DNA of 64,000 nt from Anaerolineae bacterium (lineage in GTDB: Bacteria > Chloroflexota > Anaerolineae > Promineifilales > Promineifilaceae), in the NCBI GenBank assembly GCA_023382655.1, contig JAHDWK010000018.1:62001-126000 (forward strand), read 5' to 3'. The notes below the pieces were generated by a model that saw only the letters and a program-made list of their open reading frames with translations, did not search any database and was not told the DNA's origin. Numbering within the stretch: the first letter of the stretch is position 1; every line of letters starts with the position of its first letter. The translations under genes were made by a program, and so were the position numbers. This document shows, piece after piece, positions 1-8,022 of this stretch.

Positions 1-2
1 CG

Positions 3-107
3 AAAACAACTTGGGTTGTAATGATGATTGCGAATGGGACAACGGCATTTACCAAAATGTTGACTGACCTGGTTGCACAGAGTAAGGACAAGGATCGAAC
101 GGCGTAA
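3..107 (+). CDS. C-terminal end of an unidentified protein (truncated by window edge)
   Basis: Reading from base 3 gives an open frame of 34 codons (starting KTTWVVMMIANG, ending KDKDRTA) closed by TAA at 105-107. It has no stop upstream within the window, so it is probably the tail of a gene that begins outside. Other frames in this stretch close earlier. I do not recognise the family. The hydrophobic VVMMIA stretch could be a beta strand or part of a helix; too little is visible to assign a role. Confidence 0.35.
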   Translation, partial: KTTWVVMMIANGTTAFTKMLTDLVAQSKDKDRTA

Positions 108-124
108 TTTAGCTCTTACGCAGT

Positions 125-199
125 AAGCATACGATTTTGCTCTCATATTAAGCATATGATTTTGCTCTCATATCAAGCGCATGATTTTGCTCTCATGCT
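125..199. repeat. Three tandem copies of a 25-bp repeat
   Basis: Units at 125-149, 150-174 and 175-199 each begin AAGC and share the core GATTTTGCTCTCAT; a fourth partial AAGC follows at 200. The copies differ at a few positions outside the core. There are no spacers, so this is a simple tandem repeat. It starts about 17 bp after the stop of the gene fragment to the left and may act as an operator or as 3'-end structure. Confidence 0.7.
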
Positions 200-724
200 A
201 AGCCGTGCTTTTACCCGCACGAGGTTTCCGCGAGACGCCACTTGCGCATTGCAAGTCTATTGGTAGTCAGTGCAGGATTTGGCTCATTTATGAGTCAACT
301 TTACGGGCGGGAATTAGTTATGCTTCTATAACATCGCTGCTACTAGCATATTTAATAAGAGTTGGAGTTAGACGTTAATGTTCTTAGACCAGAGTCTTTC
401 GACCCTCTTGGTGATCTTATACCTCCTTATTGCTGATTTCTAAGTCTTTACTACGTTCGATCTTGCAATTCCCCACACTCGTTGCATCATCCAGGAATTG
501 GAGCCAACTTTGGAAGACAACCTAGAAGATCATCCAAACCACTCACGCAATACTTCTCAGCATGCGGAAATGCAACCAGGTCAGTTTAGCTGTACAATAT
601 GCTCTAAATTATAACACAGAATGCTATCCAAGTGTTTTATGGTCAAGTTTATCTATGAAATGTGGGCAAAATACTTCTGATATTTGGCAAACCTTGAGGG
701 CCTGATAGCAAAGCTGCACACTTT
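200..724. other. 525-bp stretch with no recognisable gene
   Basis: All frames are interrupted frequently and I see no protein motif, tRNA or strong hairpin. Base composition is more A/T-rich than the biosynthetic region to the right. It probably contains the promoter of the protease gene that follows, but no convincing -35/-10 pair stands out. Confidence 0.4.
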
Positions 725-754
725 TTGCACATAAGGCATGTTATTCATATTTTT

Positions 755-1690
755 ATGGGACACAACCCACCACTAAAAGTCAATATAATAGCTGATCTCG
801 AAAAATCTATTCGTGAGAATTACCGATTGATCCAGGAATACGAAACGCTCAAGGATATTTCGGTTGACCCGCTGGAAATTCGAAGAGCAAATCATTTCAT
901 AGAAAAGCGCAAGCCACTGCTCAAAGAACTTTTAGCGAGGCATCTGGCTTTATGCACAAAACTCGGTTATCAAATTCCTAATGATATTGTTGATGTTGGT
1001 GCAGACTTTTCAATTTTTGATGTGGAGCGACACAACCCTCTTGGTAACCACACCTCCGAAATCACTCAAAAGAACATTGCTCTCTACACACAGGCAATAT
1101 TGGCTATTAAAGACGATATGAAGGTTACTGTTGGTACAGGCTTTCTGGCCCAGTATGCTAAAAACACATATATATTGACTTGCGCCCATGTAGTTCATGC
1201 TTTTGGGAAAAAAGAAGGTGATAAGGTAAATGTAAAATTCTTTGCCTCGAAAAAGGATCTGCAAACTGAAATCTGTTGGCTTCGCGTTCCACCAAATACT
1301 AATCCAAATGATTGGGATGCATTTGAGGATATTGCTGTCATAAAACCTGTAATTGCTTCCTCATCCGTAAGAATACCACTAACATTGAGAACTAAGATTA
1401 CCTCCATAAGTGAGGAATACCACTGTTTTGCCTATGTAAAAACGAGACGTCCCAGAGGGGTCTGGATTGATCATATTAGATTTGGTGAAAAAGTAGATGG
1501 CGGATTCATTGAGCTGGAGCAGCAAGGGAAAAACGTGATTACTCATGGTGCGAGTGGATCCCCAGTAAGCGACACACATGGAATGATCTTGGGTATGATA
1601 CAGGCCGTATATGACAAAGACAGAGTTGCATATTTGACACCGACAGAAATAATTCTAAATGTCTTAGAAAGTATTGAGGAGGAAAAGTAG
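755..1690 (+). CDS. Trypsin-like serine protease with N-terminal helical module
   Basis: A predicted chymotrypsin-fold protease of 311 residues. The C-terminal two thirds carry the triad contexts: His in TCAHVV, Asp in EDIAVIKP and Ser in GASGSPVSD. The first ~100 residues are charged and helical (LEKSIRENYRLIQEYETL, then LLKELLARHLALC), resembling short N-terminal adaptor helices found on bacterial conflict effectors. No signal peptide or membrane helix is visible, so it should be cytoplasmic. The frame is open from a TTG at 725, but the ATG at 755 is a more natural start; neither has a strong ribosome-binding site. Its stop overlaps the GTG of the next gene by one base, so the two form an operon. 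The next gene is a Trypco1-like protein, a known companion of such proteases, which suggests a defence or stress-triggered proteolytic role. The target is unknown. Confidence 0.75.
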   Translation: MGHNPPLKVNIIADLEKSIRENYRLIQEYETLKDISVDPLEIRRANHFIEKRKPLLKELLARHLALCTKLGYQIPNDIVDVGADFSIFDVERHNPLGNHTSEITQKNIALYTQAILAIKDDMKVTVGTGFLAQYAKNTYILTCAHVVHAFGKKEGDKVNVKFFASKKDLQTEICWLRVPPNTNPNDWDAFEDIAVIKPVIASSSVRIPLTLRTKITSISEEYHCFAYVKTRRPRGVWIDHIRFGEKVDGGFIELEQQGKNVITHGASGSPVSDTHGMILGMIQAVYDKDRVAYLTPTEIILNVLESIEEEK

Positions 1691-2001
1691 TGAGCAGATA
1701 CATTGAAGTTGAAACACCTGGGGGATTAATCCTCGCAGAAATTGACGATTCTGAGGATCTATCAGGCATAGAATTGGTTGGGATCAGGGAAAAACTACCC
1801 ACTTTTGCAGAAGCTTGTGCTTCTCTCAAACGAAATGCGGATTTTATATTGAACGTCACAGGTGATCTCGCGCCAGATGAAGTAGAAATTAGCTGCGGCA
1901 TCAAAGTTGGAGCTGAAGGTGGGAATGTATTTTGGGGCCTGGCTAAAACAAGCGGTGAAGCTACTTATTCCATAACCCTCAAATGGAAAGTAGCGAAATA
2001 A
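1690..2001 (+). CDS. Trypco1-like (trypsin-co-occurring domain 1, CU044_2847-type) protein
   Basis: A small protein of 103 residues in the pattern of the CU044_2847/Trypco1 family: an N-terminal strand pair (IEVETPGGLILAEI), a central helix (FAEACASLKRNADFILN), then the diagnostic DEVEISCGIKVGAEGG strand-turn and a C-terminal strand ending TLKWKV. The start is a GTG overlapping the protease stop (TAGTG), with a strong GAGGAGG-type ribosome-binding site about 6 bases upstream, so translation is coupled. In comparative work this domain co-occurs with trypsin-like proteases in bacterial conflict systems and is thought to regulate or recruit them. Assignment rests on pattern recall, not on a search. 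Confidence 0.65.
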   Translation: MSRYIEVETPGGLILAEIDDSEDLSGIELVGIREKLPTFAEACASLKRNADFILNVTGDLAPDEVEISCGIKVGAEGGNVFWGLAKTSGEATYSITLKWKVAK

Positions 2002-2191
2002 AGTTCCATCTGTAAAGTTTTGTCCATGCGCGTGACAAGTTAGATCATCTCACAAAAAAACATATCGCCGGTTATTTACCGCTCAGATTTAGCGATGGCG
2101 ACACTAGCGACCATTTCAAATACCCTATTGGCGTAGATCTGGTATACGCTCACAAACTCAGGTTAATGGCTGATAATACTGGTGACGCCAG

Positions 2192-2572
2192 CTAATCAAT
2201 CACCTTAATTTCCCAATAGAAGCCAAACCGGATTGTGCATACAAAATCAAAACGGCCATACAAATCTGGATGGTCCAACACAATCAGGATATCATAATCG
2301 GCCTAACACAACATCTCGATGTCAGGTTGCACCAACTCTGAACCAATGCCCTCACGTTGGTAGACAGGTGACACTGCAATGGGGCCAAGGACCGAGGCCG
2401 CGACCACTTCATTCTCCGCCGTTGACATCACCGACGAGAAGAAGACATGCCCCACCACCTTCCCGGCTAGATCTGCCACCAATGACAATGTGACCATACT
2501 CCGTTACCACAACGCATCCACCAAGTCTGCCTCCCCCAGATGGCCAAAAGTCACCTCAATGACTTGTTACAC
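2192..2572 (-). pseudogene. Decayed GNAT N-acetyltransferase (YhbS-like)
   Basis: On the minus strand the pieces of one acetyltransferase can be read in two frames. From ~2572, EVTFGHLGEADLVDALW ends in a stop; the same frame resumes with VTLSLVADLAGKVVGHVFFS, then LGPIAVSPVYQREGIGSELV, the acetyl-CoA-binding Q/R-x-x-G-x-G/A signature. After ~2303 it shifts frame and continues as YDILIVLDHPDLYGRFDF and a tail ending EIKVID. One stop and one frameshift disrupt the gene, so no full enzyme can be made. There is no obvious link with its neighbours. Confidence 0.7.
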
Positions 2573-2683
2573 CGCAGTTTCTTCTTTCGATTATTCCCTC
2601 TCGAATCTTGACCATCTTCTTGACTTGGGAAATCATTGGCTTTCGAGACAAGGTTGTGCTCAACAGCTTCGCTCCTACAGTAA

Positions 2684-2714
2684 TTGCTGAAATCCCTCAC
2701 AATCGCGGTATAAT
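2684..2714 (+). promoter_or_regulatory. Putative sigma-A promoter of pgk
   Basis: A perfect TATAAT lies at 2709-2714 with TTGCTG at 2684-2689 (19-bp spacer, slightly long). The pgk ATG is 40 bases downstream of the -10, with an AAAGGA ribosome-binding site between. Confidence 0.5.
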
Positions 2715-2754
2715 AGGCCAACCTTTCAGAAGCAACTGTGCAAAAGGATGTGCG

Positions 2755-3981
2755 ATGAACAAAAAAACAATTCAAGATAGTGATGTAAACGGCAAAAAAG
2801 TGCTGGTGCGCGTAGATTTCAATGTCCCCCTCAGCAGCAAAGACCCCAACGACACGAATATCACCGTTACCGATGACCTGCGGATTCGGGCGGCGCTGCC
2901 TACCCTGAATTATCTGTTGGAGCATGGCGCAGCGCTGATTCTGTGTTCGCATCTGGGGCGGCCCAAGTCCCCGGCCGACCGGCAGTATGCCATGAATCCG
3001 GTGGCCGCCCGGCTGAGCGAACTACTCAACCGGCCGGTGATGAAGCTGGATGAAGTGGTGGGCGATACGGTGACAACGGCCGTTGCCGCCATGAAACCCG
3101 GCGATATTATCCTGCTGGAAAACACCCGCTTCGCCCCCGGCGAAACAAAAAACGACCCAGAACTATCGCAAAAGTTGGGGGCGCTGGCCGATGTGTATGT
3201 GAACGACGCCTTTGGCTCGGCGCACCGCGCCCATGCCAGCACCGAAGGCGCGGCCAAGGTAATCCAGGCGAAGGGGGGCACGGCCGTCGCCGGTTTCCTC
3301 ATGGGTAAAGAGATCAGCGCGTTGGGCACGGCCGTGAACAATCCCCCCCACCCGTACATTGCCATCATGGGCGGCGCTAAAATCTCCGACAAAATCAAAC
3401 TGATCGAAAATTTGCTGCACACCGCCGACAAAATCCTCATCGGCGGCGGCATGGCCAACACCTTCTTTAAAGCCCAGGGGCACGAAGTCGGCGGCTCCCT
3501 GGTGGAAAACGAAGCCCTGCCCGAGGCCCAGCAGCTGCTCGAAATGGCCGGGGAACGGCTGGTGCTGCCGGTTGACCTGGTAGTGGCGGACAAATTTGCC
3601 GCCGACGCCGCCGCGGAAGTCGTGCCCGCCTGGGGCATCCCGGTGCATATGATGGCGCTAGACATCGGCCCAGACACACTGGAACGGTTCAACCAGGAAT
3701 TGCAAGGGGCGCGGCTGATTGTCTGGAACGGGCCAATGGGTGTCTTTGAATTCGACCGTTTTGCCGAAGGCACCAACAACCTGGCCCGACTGCTGGCGCA
3801 AATGGCCGGCATGGGCGCGCAAATCATTATCGGTGGTGGTGATTCGGCGGCAGCGGTAGTAAAAGCGGGTGTGGCCGAGCAGATGACGCACATCAGCACC
3901 GGGGGCGGCGCCAGCCTGGAACTGCTGGAAGGTAAATTGCTGCCGGGTATTGCGGTGTTGGATGAAAAAAGTGATGCGTGA
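2755..3981 (+). CDS. pgk: Phosphoglycerate kinase
   Basis: Interconverts 1,3-bisphosphoglycerate + ADP and 3-phosphoglycerate + ATP in glycolysis/gluconeogenesis, in the cytoplasm. The sequence shows the N-domain substrate loop VLVRVDFNVPL, the SHLGRPK motif, LLENTRFAPGE, the hinge/nucleotide region IMGGAKISDKI, GGGMANTF, WNGPMGVFE and the C-terminal GGGDSAAAV and HISTGGGASLELLEG motifs. At 408 residues it is slightly longer than the usual ~395. The open frame begins at 2608, but the ATG at 2755 has AAAGGA 7 bases upstream and begins exactly at the family N-terminus. It is a housekeeping gene. It is worth noting only that its substrate, 1,3-bisphosphoglycerate, is also the presumed substrate of the FkbH-type enzyme encoded at 38254-39318. 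Confidence 0.97.
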   Translation: MNKKTIQDSDVNGKKVLVRVDFNVPLSSKDPNDTNITVTDDLRIRAALPTLNYLLEHGAALILCSHLGRPKSPADRQYAMNPVAARLSELLNRPVMKLDEVVGDTVTTAVAAMKPGDIILLENTRFAPGETKNDPELSQKLGALADVYVNDAFGSAHRAHASTEGAAKVIQAKGGTAVAGFLMGKEISALGTAVNNPPHPYIAIMGGAKISDKIKLIENLLHTADKILIGGGMANTFFKAQGHEVGGSLVENEALPEAQQLLEMAGERLVLPVDLVVADKFAADAAAEVVPAWGIPVHMMALDIGPDTLERFNQELQGARLIVWNGPMGVFEFDRFAEGTNNLARLLAQMAGMGAQIIIGGGDSAAAVVKAGVAEQMTHISTGGGASLELLEGKLLPGIAVLDEKSDA

Positions 3982-4024
3982 CCAGAGGCAGCTCACGCAT
4001 CACGCATCACGTTGAGGATAAGCC

Positions 4025-4999
4025 ATGTTTGTAGACATGCCCCTGGCCGAGTTGGAAGTCTATAAACCTGAACGGGGAGAGCCGGCCGATTTTGATGTCT
4101 TTTGGCAAGAGACATTAGCCGAGACCCGGTCGTTTTCGCTTGAGGCTCGTTTTGAGCCGGTGGATTATGGCTTAAAAACGGTGGAAGCGTTTGATGTGAC
4201 GTTTAATGGCTTTGGCGGCCAACCGGTGAAGGGGTGGTTTTTGTTACCGCGCCAGCGCCGCGGGCCGCTGCCCTGCGTGGTGGAGTACATTGGTTATGGC
4301 GGCGGACGCGGCCTGCCGTATGAATGGTTGGGCTGGAGCGCTGCTGGCTATGCGCACCTAGTGATGGATACACGCGGCCAGGGTAGCACCTGGCGTGAAG
4401 GCGACACCGCCGACCCGGAACCGTTAGGCAGCAATCCCCACCACCCTGGTTACATGACCAAAGGGATTTTGCACCCGGAGACGTATTATTATCGGCGGCT
4501 GTTTACCGATGGGGTGCGCGCAATAGAAGCAGCGCGGGCGCACACGGCCGTAGACCCCCAGCGCATCATCCTTACCGGGGGCAGCCAGGGGGGCGGCATT
4601 ACGATTGCGGTAGGTGGGCTGGTGGATGACGTCACGGCCGTGCTGCCCGATGTGCCCTTCCTCTGCCATTACCGCCGCGCCACCGAAATCACCGACGCCA
4701 TGCCCTACCATGAAATTACCCGCTACTGCCGCGTTCACCGCGACAAGGTCGAAACCGTTTTCCACACGCTTGCCTACTTTGATGGGGTGAACTTTGCTAA
4801 TCGGATTCAAGCGCCCGCCCTCTTTTCCGTGGGGCTGATGGACAACATCTGCCCCCCCTCCACTGTTTACGCCGCTTACAACCATCTGGCGTCAGCCCAC
4901 AAACAAATCGTCGTCTACCCCTACAACGAACATGAAGGCGGCGGCACGGCCCAGTTCATGGAGAAATTACGCTTTTTAACCACTCTGGAAGTTCTGTAG
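4025..4999 (+). CDS. Acetyl xylan esterase / cephalosporin-C deacetylase family hydrolase
   Basis: An alpha/beta-hydrolase of the AXE1 (carbohydrate esterase 7) family, 324 residues, a typical length. The family removes acetyl groups from sugars and small molecules in the cytoplasm. The nucleophile elbow is GGSQGGG (Ser near residue 187), the acid lies in LMDNICPPST and the His in YNEHEGGG, in the right order. Further family signatures are YIGYGGGRGLPYEW and DTRGQGS. There is no signal peptide. ATG at 4025 is preceded by TTGAGGATAAGCC, an acceptable ribosome-binding site. It starts 43 bases after pgk and may be cotranscribed; the gap holds a short direct repeat (CACGCATCACGCATCACG). The natural substrate cannot be read from the sequence. 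Confidence 0.9.
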   Translation: MFVDMPLAELEVYKPERGEPADFDVFWQETLAETRSFSLEARFEPVDYGLKTVEAFDVTFNGFGGQPVKGWFLLPRQRRGPLPCVVEYIGYGGGRGLPYEWLGWSAAGYAHLVMDTRGQGSTWREGDTADPEPLGSNPHHPGYMTKGILHPETYYYRRLFTDGVRAIEAARAHTAVDPQRIILTGGSQGGGITIAVGGLVDDVTAVLPDVPFLCHYRRATEITDAMPYHEITRYCRVHRDKVETVFHTLAYFDGVNFANRIQAPALFSVGLMDNICPPSTVYAAYNHLASAHKQIVVYPYNEHEGGGTAQFMEKLRFLTTLEVL

Positions 5000-5098
5000 A
5001 CAAAACTCAAAACTCAGGCCGGGCCATGAATTTTCTCGCGGAAGTGTGCGGTGGATTCTACCTGTGCCAGTTTGATAGCAATCTCCCGGTGATAAAGG

Positions 5099-5120
5099 AC
5101 GGCGTTTGGCCGTTGTTTTT
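5099..5120 (+). terminator. Weak terminator-like hairpin after the esterase gene
   Basis: ACGGC (5099-5103) pairs with GCCGT (5109-5113) around a 5-base loop and is followed by TGTTTTT. The stem is short, but it sits between convergent genes where a terminator is expected. Confidence 0.35.
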
Positions 5121-5123
5121 CGC

Positions 5124-5654
5124 CTAACGATCACTCCTGATTAACTCTGACAAGTCAGCACGGGCGCGAATTTCTTCAGGGCTTTCCACGGTTGGTAACT
5201 TGATGGGCGGGGGTTCTTCTTCCACCACCCCGGCTCGCACCAACAAAATGGGGATAAGCGCATGTTGCAGCACCTTGTCAGCCACACTACCAAAAACCCA
5301 ACGGCGGACACCGCTACGGCCGTGTGTACTCATGGTAATCGCATCCACCTCTAGTGAATCAGCCACATCTAGAATCGTATCGGCAATAAAATCCCCTTCT
5401 ATCAGTCGTACCTGCACGTTAAATCCGGCTTCTTGCAGTTTCTTTTGTTGGGCTTCCAGATAAGCAACGCCTTCCTGACGCAAGGTGGCGTTAAACCCGG
5501 CATATTCAAGGCCGGCGCTGGCATAATAAGGTGAGTTGACTACCCGCAGCAGCGTGATTTTACTGTCAAACCGTTCGGCAATAGCCTGTGCCATCGGCAG
5601 CACTGCTTCGGCCAGTTCCGATCCGTCCAAAGGGACCAACAAATGATTAAACAT
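5124..5654 (-). CDS. Universal stress protein (UspA family)
   Basis: A single-domain Usp of 176 residues with the opening FNHLLVPLDGSELAEAVLPMAQAIA, a central VRLIEGDFIADTILDVADSLEVDAITMSTHGRSG block, and the nucleotide-binding loop GRSGVRRWVFGSVADKVL followed by IPILLVR. The GRSG...GS pattern belongs to the ATP-binding subclass. Usp proteins modulate survival under stress; the partner is unknown. The C-terminal ~25 residues (VESPEEIRARADLSELIR) extend beyond the core fold. The ATG has a GGAGG-like site (ATGGAGGTAGATC upstream on this strand). A short upstream ORF ends 13 bases before it. Confidence 0.92.
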   Translation of the reverse strand: MFNHLLVPLDGSELAEAVLPMAQAIAERFDSKITLLRVVNSPYYASAGLEYAGFNATLRQEGVAYLEAQQKKLQEAGFNVQVRLIEGDFIADTILDVADSLEVDAITMSTHGRSGVRRWVFGSVADKVLQHALIPILLVRAGVVEEEPPPIKLPTVESPEEIRARADLSELIRSDR

Positions 5655-5667
5655 GATCTACCTCCAT

Positions 5668-5835
5668 TTAGAATAGTGGGATTGTTCCCTTCACAATTCC
5701 ATCTCTGATGTGGTCAATGTATTCCAATTGATAACTTACTATCTCCTCTACCTGCTCCGTGACGGCCGTCTCCCCACCATCGTCCACCAGATGGAGCGTC
5801 ACCGCCGCCGTTAATGGCCGGTCGAGCGGCTGCAT
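5668..5835 (-). CDS. Small hypothetical protein upstream of the stress protein
   Basis: A possible 55-residue protein starting MQPLDRPLTAAVTLHLVDD and ending GIVKGTIPLF. The ATG is preceded by AAGGAG about 11 bases upstream, and its stop is 13 bases before the Usp start on the same strand, so it could be the first gene of a two-gene operon. It is acidic and has no membrane segment. I recognise no family, and it may be the remnant of a longer gene. Confidence 0.35.
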   Translation of the reverse strand: MQPLDRPLTAAVTLHLVDDGGETAVTEQVEEIVSYQLEYIDHIRDGIVKGTIPLF

Positions 5836-6068
5836 CAGGTGTAATTCTCCTTCTAGCAACTATAAAGTTTCCGCGCGATGTGAGGAAGTGATAAAAAGCA
5901 CAACCAACATTGACAAACGTTATGCAATCAATACCTTCACCAATCACGAAGTATTTGAGATAGGGATAGGACAATGAATCCTGCCTAGCCGCCCTACTTT
6001 ATCGAAAATACGAGCCATCCATGCGGACAGTGACTCTATCCAGGCAAGGACTCAGACATTGTAAAAGG

Positions 6069-6827
6069 TCAATTATTTGAGAAGGTGAAATAAGAAGATT
6101 GATGCTGTCTGCCTTCGACTACGTAAGCGGCCTTATACTCTGGCCCTATACTAAGGGCGTTCATAGACCACTCCTGGTAACCCGGTGTGCCACGTACTTC
6201 CAGCAGTTGTGCCGGCAAACCGGGGGACAAGGAGACATCAAATGCTTCTAAAGGAAAAGATAGGCCCAGACCAATCGCCTTAATAAACGCTTCTTTACGC
6301 GTCCAACCATTGAAAAAGGCGTCTTGTTTCTCAGACGGCCGTATCCGGCCAAACGCTTGCTGCTCAACGGGGGAAAAAATGCTCTTCACAAATTGCGCTT
6401 CATCTGCCAATGGGCGCATCTGTTCCACATCTACCCCGATACGCCGGTTCCGCGTGATGCCATACAACGCCACATCTCCTGAGTGAGACACATTAAAATG
6501 AAGCGGCGGTGTGGAGATGGCATTCTGAAGATAGGGCTTGCCATAACTGGTATAACCGAACTGCAACGTTATTGGTGACACTTGTAAATACTGCCCCAAT
6601 ATCATTCGCAAGACGGCACGAGCCACTATGTACTTATGGCTGTCGCTGGCAAACATGAAGCGAGACGCCTTCTGACGCTCATCTGCGGACAGCACCTGCC
6701 ATAAATCCTGGCGAGTCGTTTCGGATTGATTTAGCGTCATGCGCCAGATATGCACATCTTTATCCTTCAATACAATCTGGCGTGGCGCTTTTTGCCACAG
6801 GGTTGTTTGGTTTATTTGTGCAGACAT
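6069..6827 (-). CDS. Sfp-type 4'-phosphopantetheinyl transferase
   Basis: Transfers 4'-phosphopantetheine from CoA to the serine of carrier-protein domains. It is the activating enzyme the ACP and PCP domains encoded to the right need. At 252 residues it has the Sfp-class length. Visible motifs are FNVSHSGD, the magnesium-binding RIGVDVEQMRPL (Asp and Glu) and WTRKEAFIKAIGLGLSFPL with the W-x-x-KE-A-x-x-K-A signature. It starts 6 bases after the stop of a tiny membrane-peptide gene on the same strand, whose last codons supply the GGGG ribosome-binding site, so the two are translationally linked. The intergenic region upstream is shared with the sigma-factor operon. Confidence 0.95.
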   Translation of the reverse strand: MSAQINQTTLWQKAPRQIVLKDKDVHIWRMTLNQSETTRQDLWQVLSADERQKASRFMFASDSHKYIVARAVLRMILGQYLQVSPITLQFGYTSYGKPYLQNAISTPPLHFNVSHSGDVALYGITRNRRIGVDVEQMRPLADEAQFVKSIFSPVEQQAFGRIRPSEKQDAFFNGWTRKEAFIKAIGLGLSFPLEAFDVSLSPGLPAQLLEVRGTPGYQEWSMNALSIGPEYKAAYVVEGRQHQSSYFTFSNN

Positions 6828-6833
6828 GATTGT

Positions 6834-7010
6834 TTACCCCACATCAATGGCATGTCCACCATCAGCCGTTTGTGCCGCTGGAATGTAGGCGCTGACCGCG
6901 GTGTTGAAAGAAGGAGACAGGGCAATCTGGAAGGTTGTCCAGAAGAGGATGATGAGAGCCAGAACTAGAAGAAAGTGAACTTTAATTTGATTGATTTTAT
7001 GAGTTGACAT
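6834..7010 (-). CDS. 58-residue single-helix (membrane or secreted) peptide
   Basis: An ORF too small for most gene callers, beginning MSTHKINQIKVHF. It has GGAGG 9 bases before its ATG, the best ribosome-binding site in the neighbourhood. Residues ~12-31 are hydrophobic (LLVLALIILFWTTFQIAL), followed by SFNTAVSAY, which could be a signal-peptidase site (AVSA|Y), and an 18-residue tail ending GGHAIDVG. It could therefore be a membrane anchor or release a short secreted peptide. It is coupled to the phosphopantetheinyl transferase gene, 6 bases downstream. A strong hairpin with a T-run lies ~100 bases upstream in its leader. The function is unknown. Confidence 0.6.
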   Translation of the reverse strand: MSTHKINQIKVHFLLVLALIILFWTTFQIALSPSFNTAVSAYIPAAQTADGGHAIDVG

Positions 7011-7102
7011 TTTTGAATCCTCCGGTTTGTTTTGTGTGCTTTTGCTTTCATCAACTCACCTGGCTCACTTTTTAGAGGTTGGCCTTCAAAATTGGTGGCA
7101 AC

Positions 7103-7135
7103 AAAAAAGGCTGGCTGCGTCAGGCGCAGCCAGCC
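7103..7135 (-). terminator. Strong rho-independent terminator/attenuator in the leader of the peptide-PPTase unit
   Basis: A perfect 11-bp stem, GGCTGGCTGCG (7109-7119) against CGCAGCCAGCC (7125-7135), is followed on the minus strand by TTTTTT. No gene ends upstream of it on that strand: the next gene to the right starts divergently. It may therefore be a premature terminator in the leader of the peptide/PPTase transcript. On the plus strand it is followed only by CTCTTTT. Confidence 0.65.
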
Positions 7136-7151
7136 CTCTTTTCGGCAGACA

Positions 7152-7214
7152 GTACAACTGTCTATTACCCTCTGCAAGTAGACTATTCCTTTAGGGTGTG
7201 ATCTTTTTTAGAGT
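7152..7214 (+). promoter_or_regulatory. Divergent member (site E) of the shared cluster promoter motif, before the sigma-factor gene
   Basis: GTACAA at 7152-7157 and TGTCTATT (CTA at 7162) are followed by a second CTATT at 7183. The two CTA half-sites are 21 bp apart. TAGAGT at 7209-7214 occupies the same offset from the second CTA (+26) as the -10 in the strong sites. It matches the consensus less well than the three main sites. The sigma-factor start is about 70 bases downstream. Confidence 0.5.
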
Positions 7215-7282
7215 GTAATCACCAGGTTTTTATCTAAGACTGGGTTTCTGAATTGAAGCGGGTATGTAAAAAGAGTGAGGCC

Positions 7283-7984
7283 ATGAAGGATCCTGTCAAT
7301 TTATTAACTAATCATCGTTTACAGCAACTATGCATTCAAAACAGTGAGATATATAAAAAACAAAAAGAAGTCAGCGATGATCGCTTTTGTTTTGAACTGA
7401 TTCGCCGCGCCGTTTTTAATATTGAGGATGCTTCCAACCTGGTTTATGACATTTATCACGCCTGGTTGCTGCGAAAACTCATTGCCTTAAATAAGCAGCA
7501 CACCCCAGATATGGATGATCTGGCACAAGAGGCTTTTGTCAAATTTTTCACTTACGTCACTCCCAAAAGCTGGTCAAAATTTCCTTCTTTATCTTATGTA
7601 CTGGCTTATCTGGGAAAATGTAGCGAATCGGTGTTGTTTGCTTATTGGCGACAAATGGCCCAACAGAAGAAGGTAATAGAAGCATTTCCGGATGATGATG
7701 ACCTGGCGGGCGACAATGACCAAAATCGGCCGATGGAAGATAGTATTGCCCAAAACCAGCTACGTTATCAGCTTTGGGAATGTGTGGTGCAAAATTGCCA
7801 TGACGCTAAAGATCGTTTTTTAGCGCAGCAGTTGTGGCAATACGGCCGTAAACCCCAAGAAGTCGCTGACCGTTTCCCCAACCTGTTCCCCCAGATGGTG
7901 GAAATATATAAACGTAAACGTAACCTGGTGGAGCGCATGAAAAATGATTCACGATACAACTTGTTGAACATGGCTTTTGCCTGA
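7283..7984 (+). CDS. ECF-like RNA polymerase sigma factor
   Basis: A 233-residue protein with a sigma-70 region-2-like segment (YDIYHAWLLRKLIAL, then DMDDLAQEAFVKFFTYV) and a degenerate C-terminal region 4 (CHDAKDRFLAQQLWQYGRKPQEVADRFP). It should direct core polymerase to specific promoters. The open frame begins with TTG at 7253, but ATG at 7283 follows GAGTGAGG and matches the family N-terminus better. The next gene encodes a zinc-finger anti-sigma-like protein and the third a TPR-CHAT protease, a recurrent trio in multicellular bacteria. Region 4 is poorly conserved, so the target promoter cannot be predicted. Confidence 0.75.
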   Translation: MKDPVNLLTNHRLQQLCIQNSEIYKKQKEVSDDRFCFELIRRAVFNIEDASNLVYDIYHAWLLRKLIALNKQHTPDMDDLAQEAFVKFFTYVTPKSWSKFPSLSYVLAYLGKCSESVLFAYWRQMAQQKKVIEAFPDDDDLAGDNDQNRPMEDSIAQNQLRYQLWECVVQNCHDAKDRFLAQQLWQYGRKPQEVADRFPNLFPQMVEIYKRKRNLVERMKNDSRYNLLNMAFA

Positions 7985-8022
7985 CCGGCAACCGGCCTCG
8001 TAACAGATGGTGGAGATAGACG

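Noticed and set aside
125..199. Possible CRISPR-like array
   Set aside because: The units are directly adjacent with no spacers, and no cas gene is nearby; it is a tandem repeat.
2233..2493. Plus-strand Pro-rich ORF
   Set aside because: It is antisense to the recognisable GNAT pseudogene and has no coding character.
2755..3981. pgk as a dedicated supplier of 1,3-bisphosphoglycerate for the FkbH enzyme
   Set aside because: It has its own ordinary promoter, lies 35 kb from the fkbH-like gene and lacks the shared motif; a housekeeping role is sufficient.
7103..7135. Riboswitch upstream of the peptide/PPTase unit
   Set aside because: Only a terminator hairpin is visible; I could not recognise an aptamer or an alternative antiterminator pairing.
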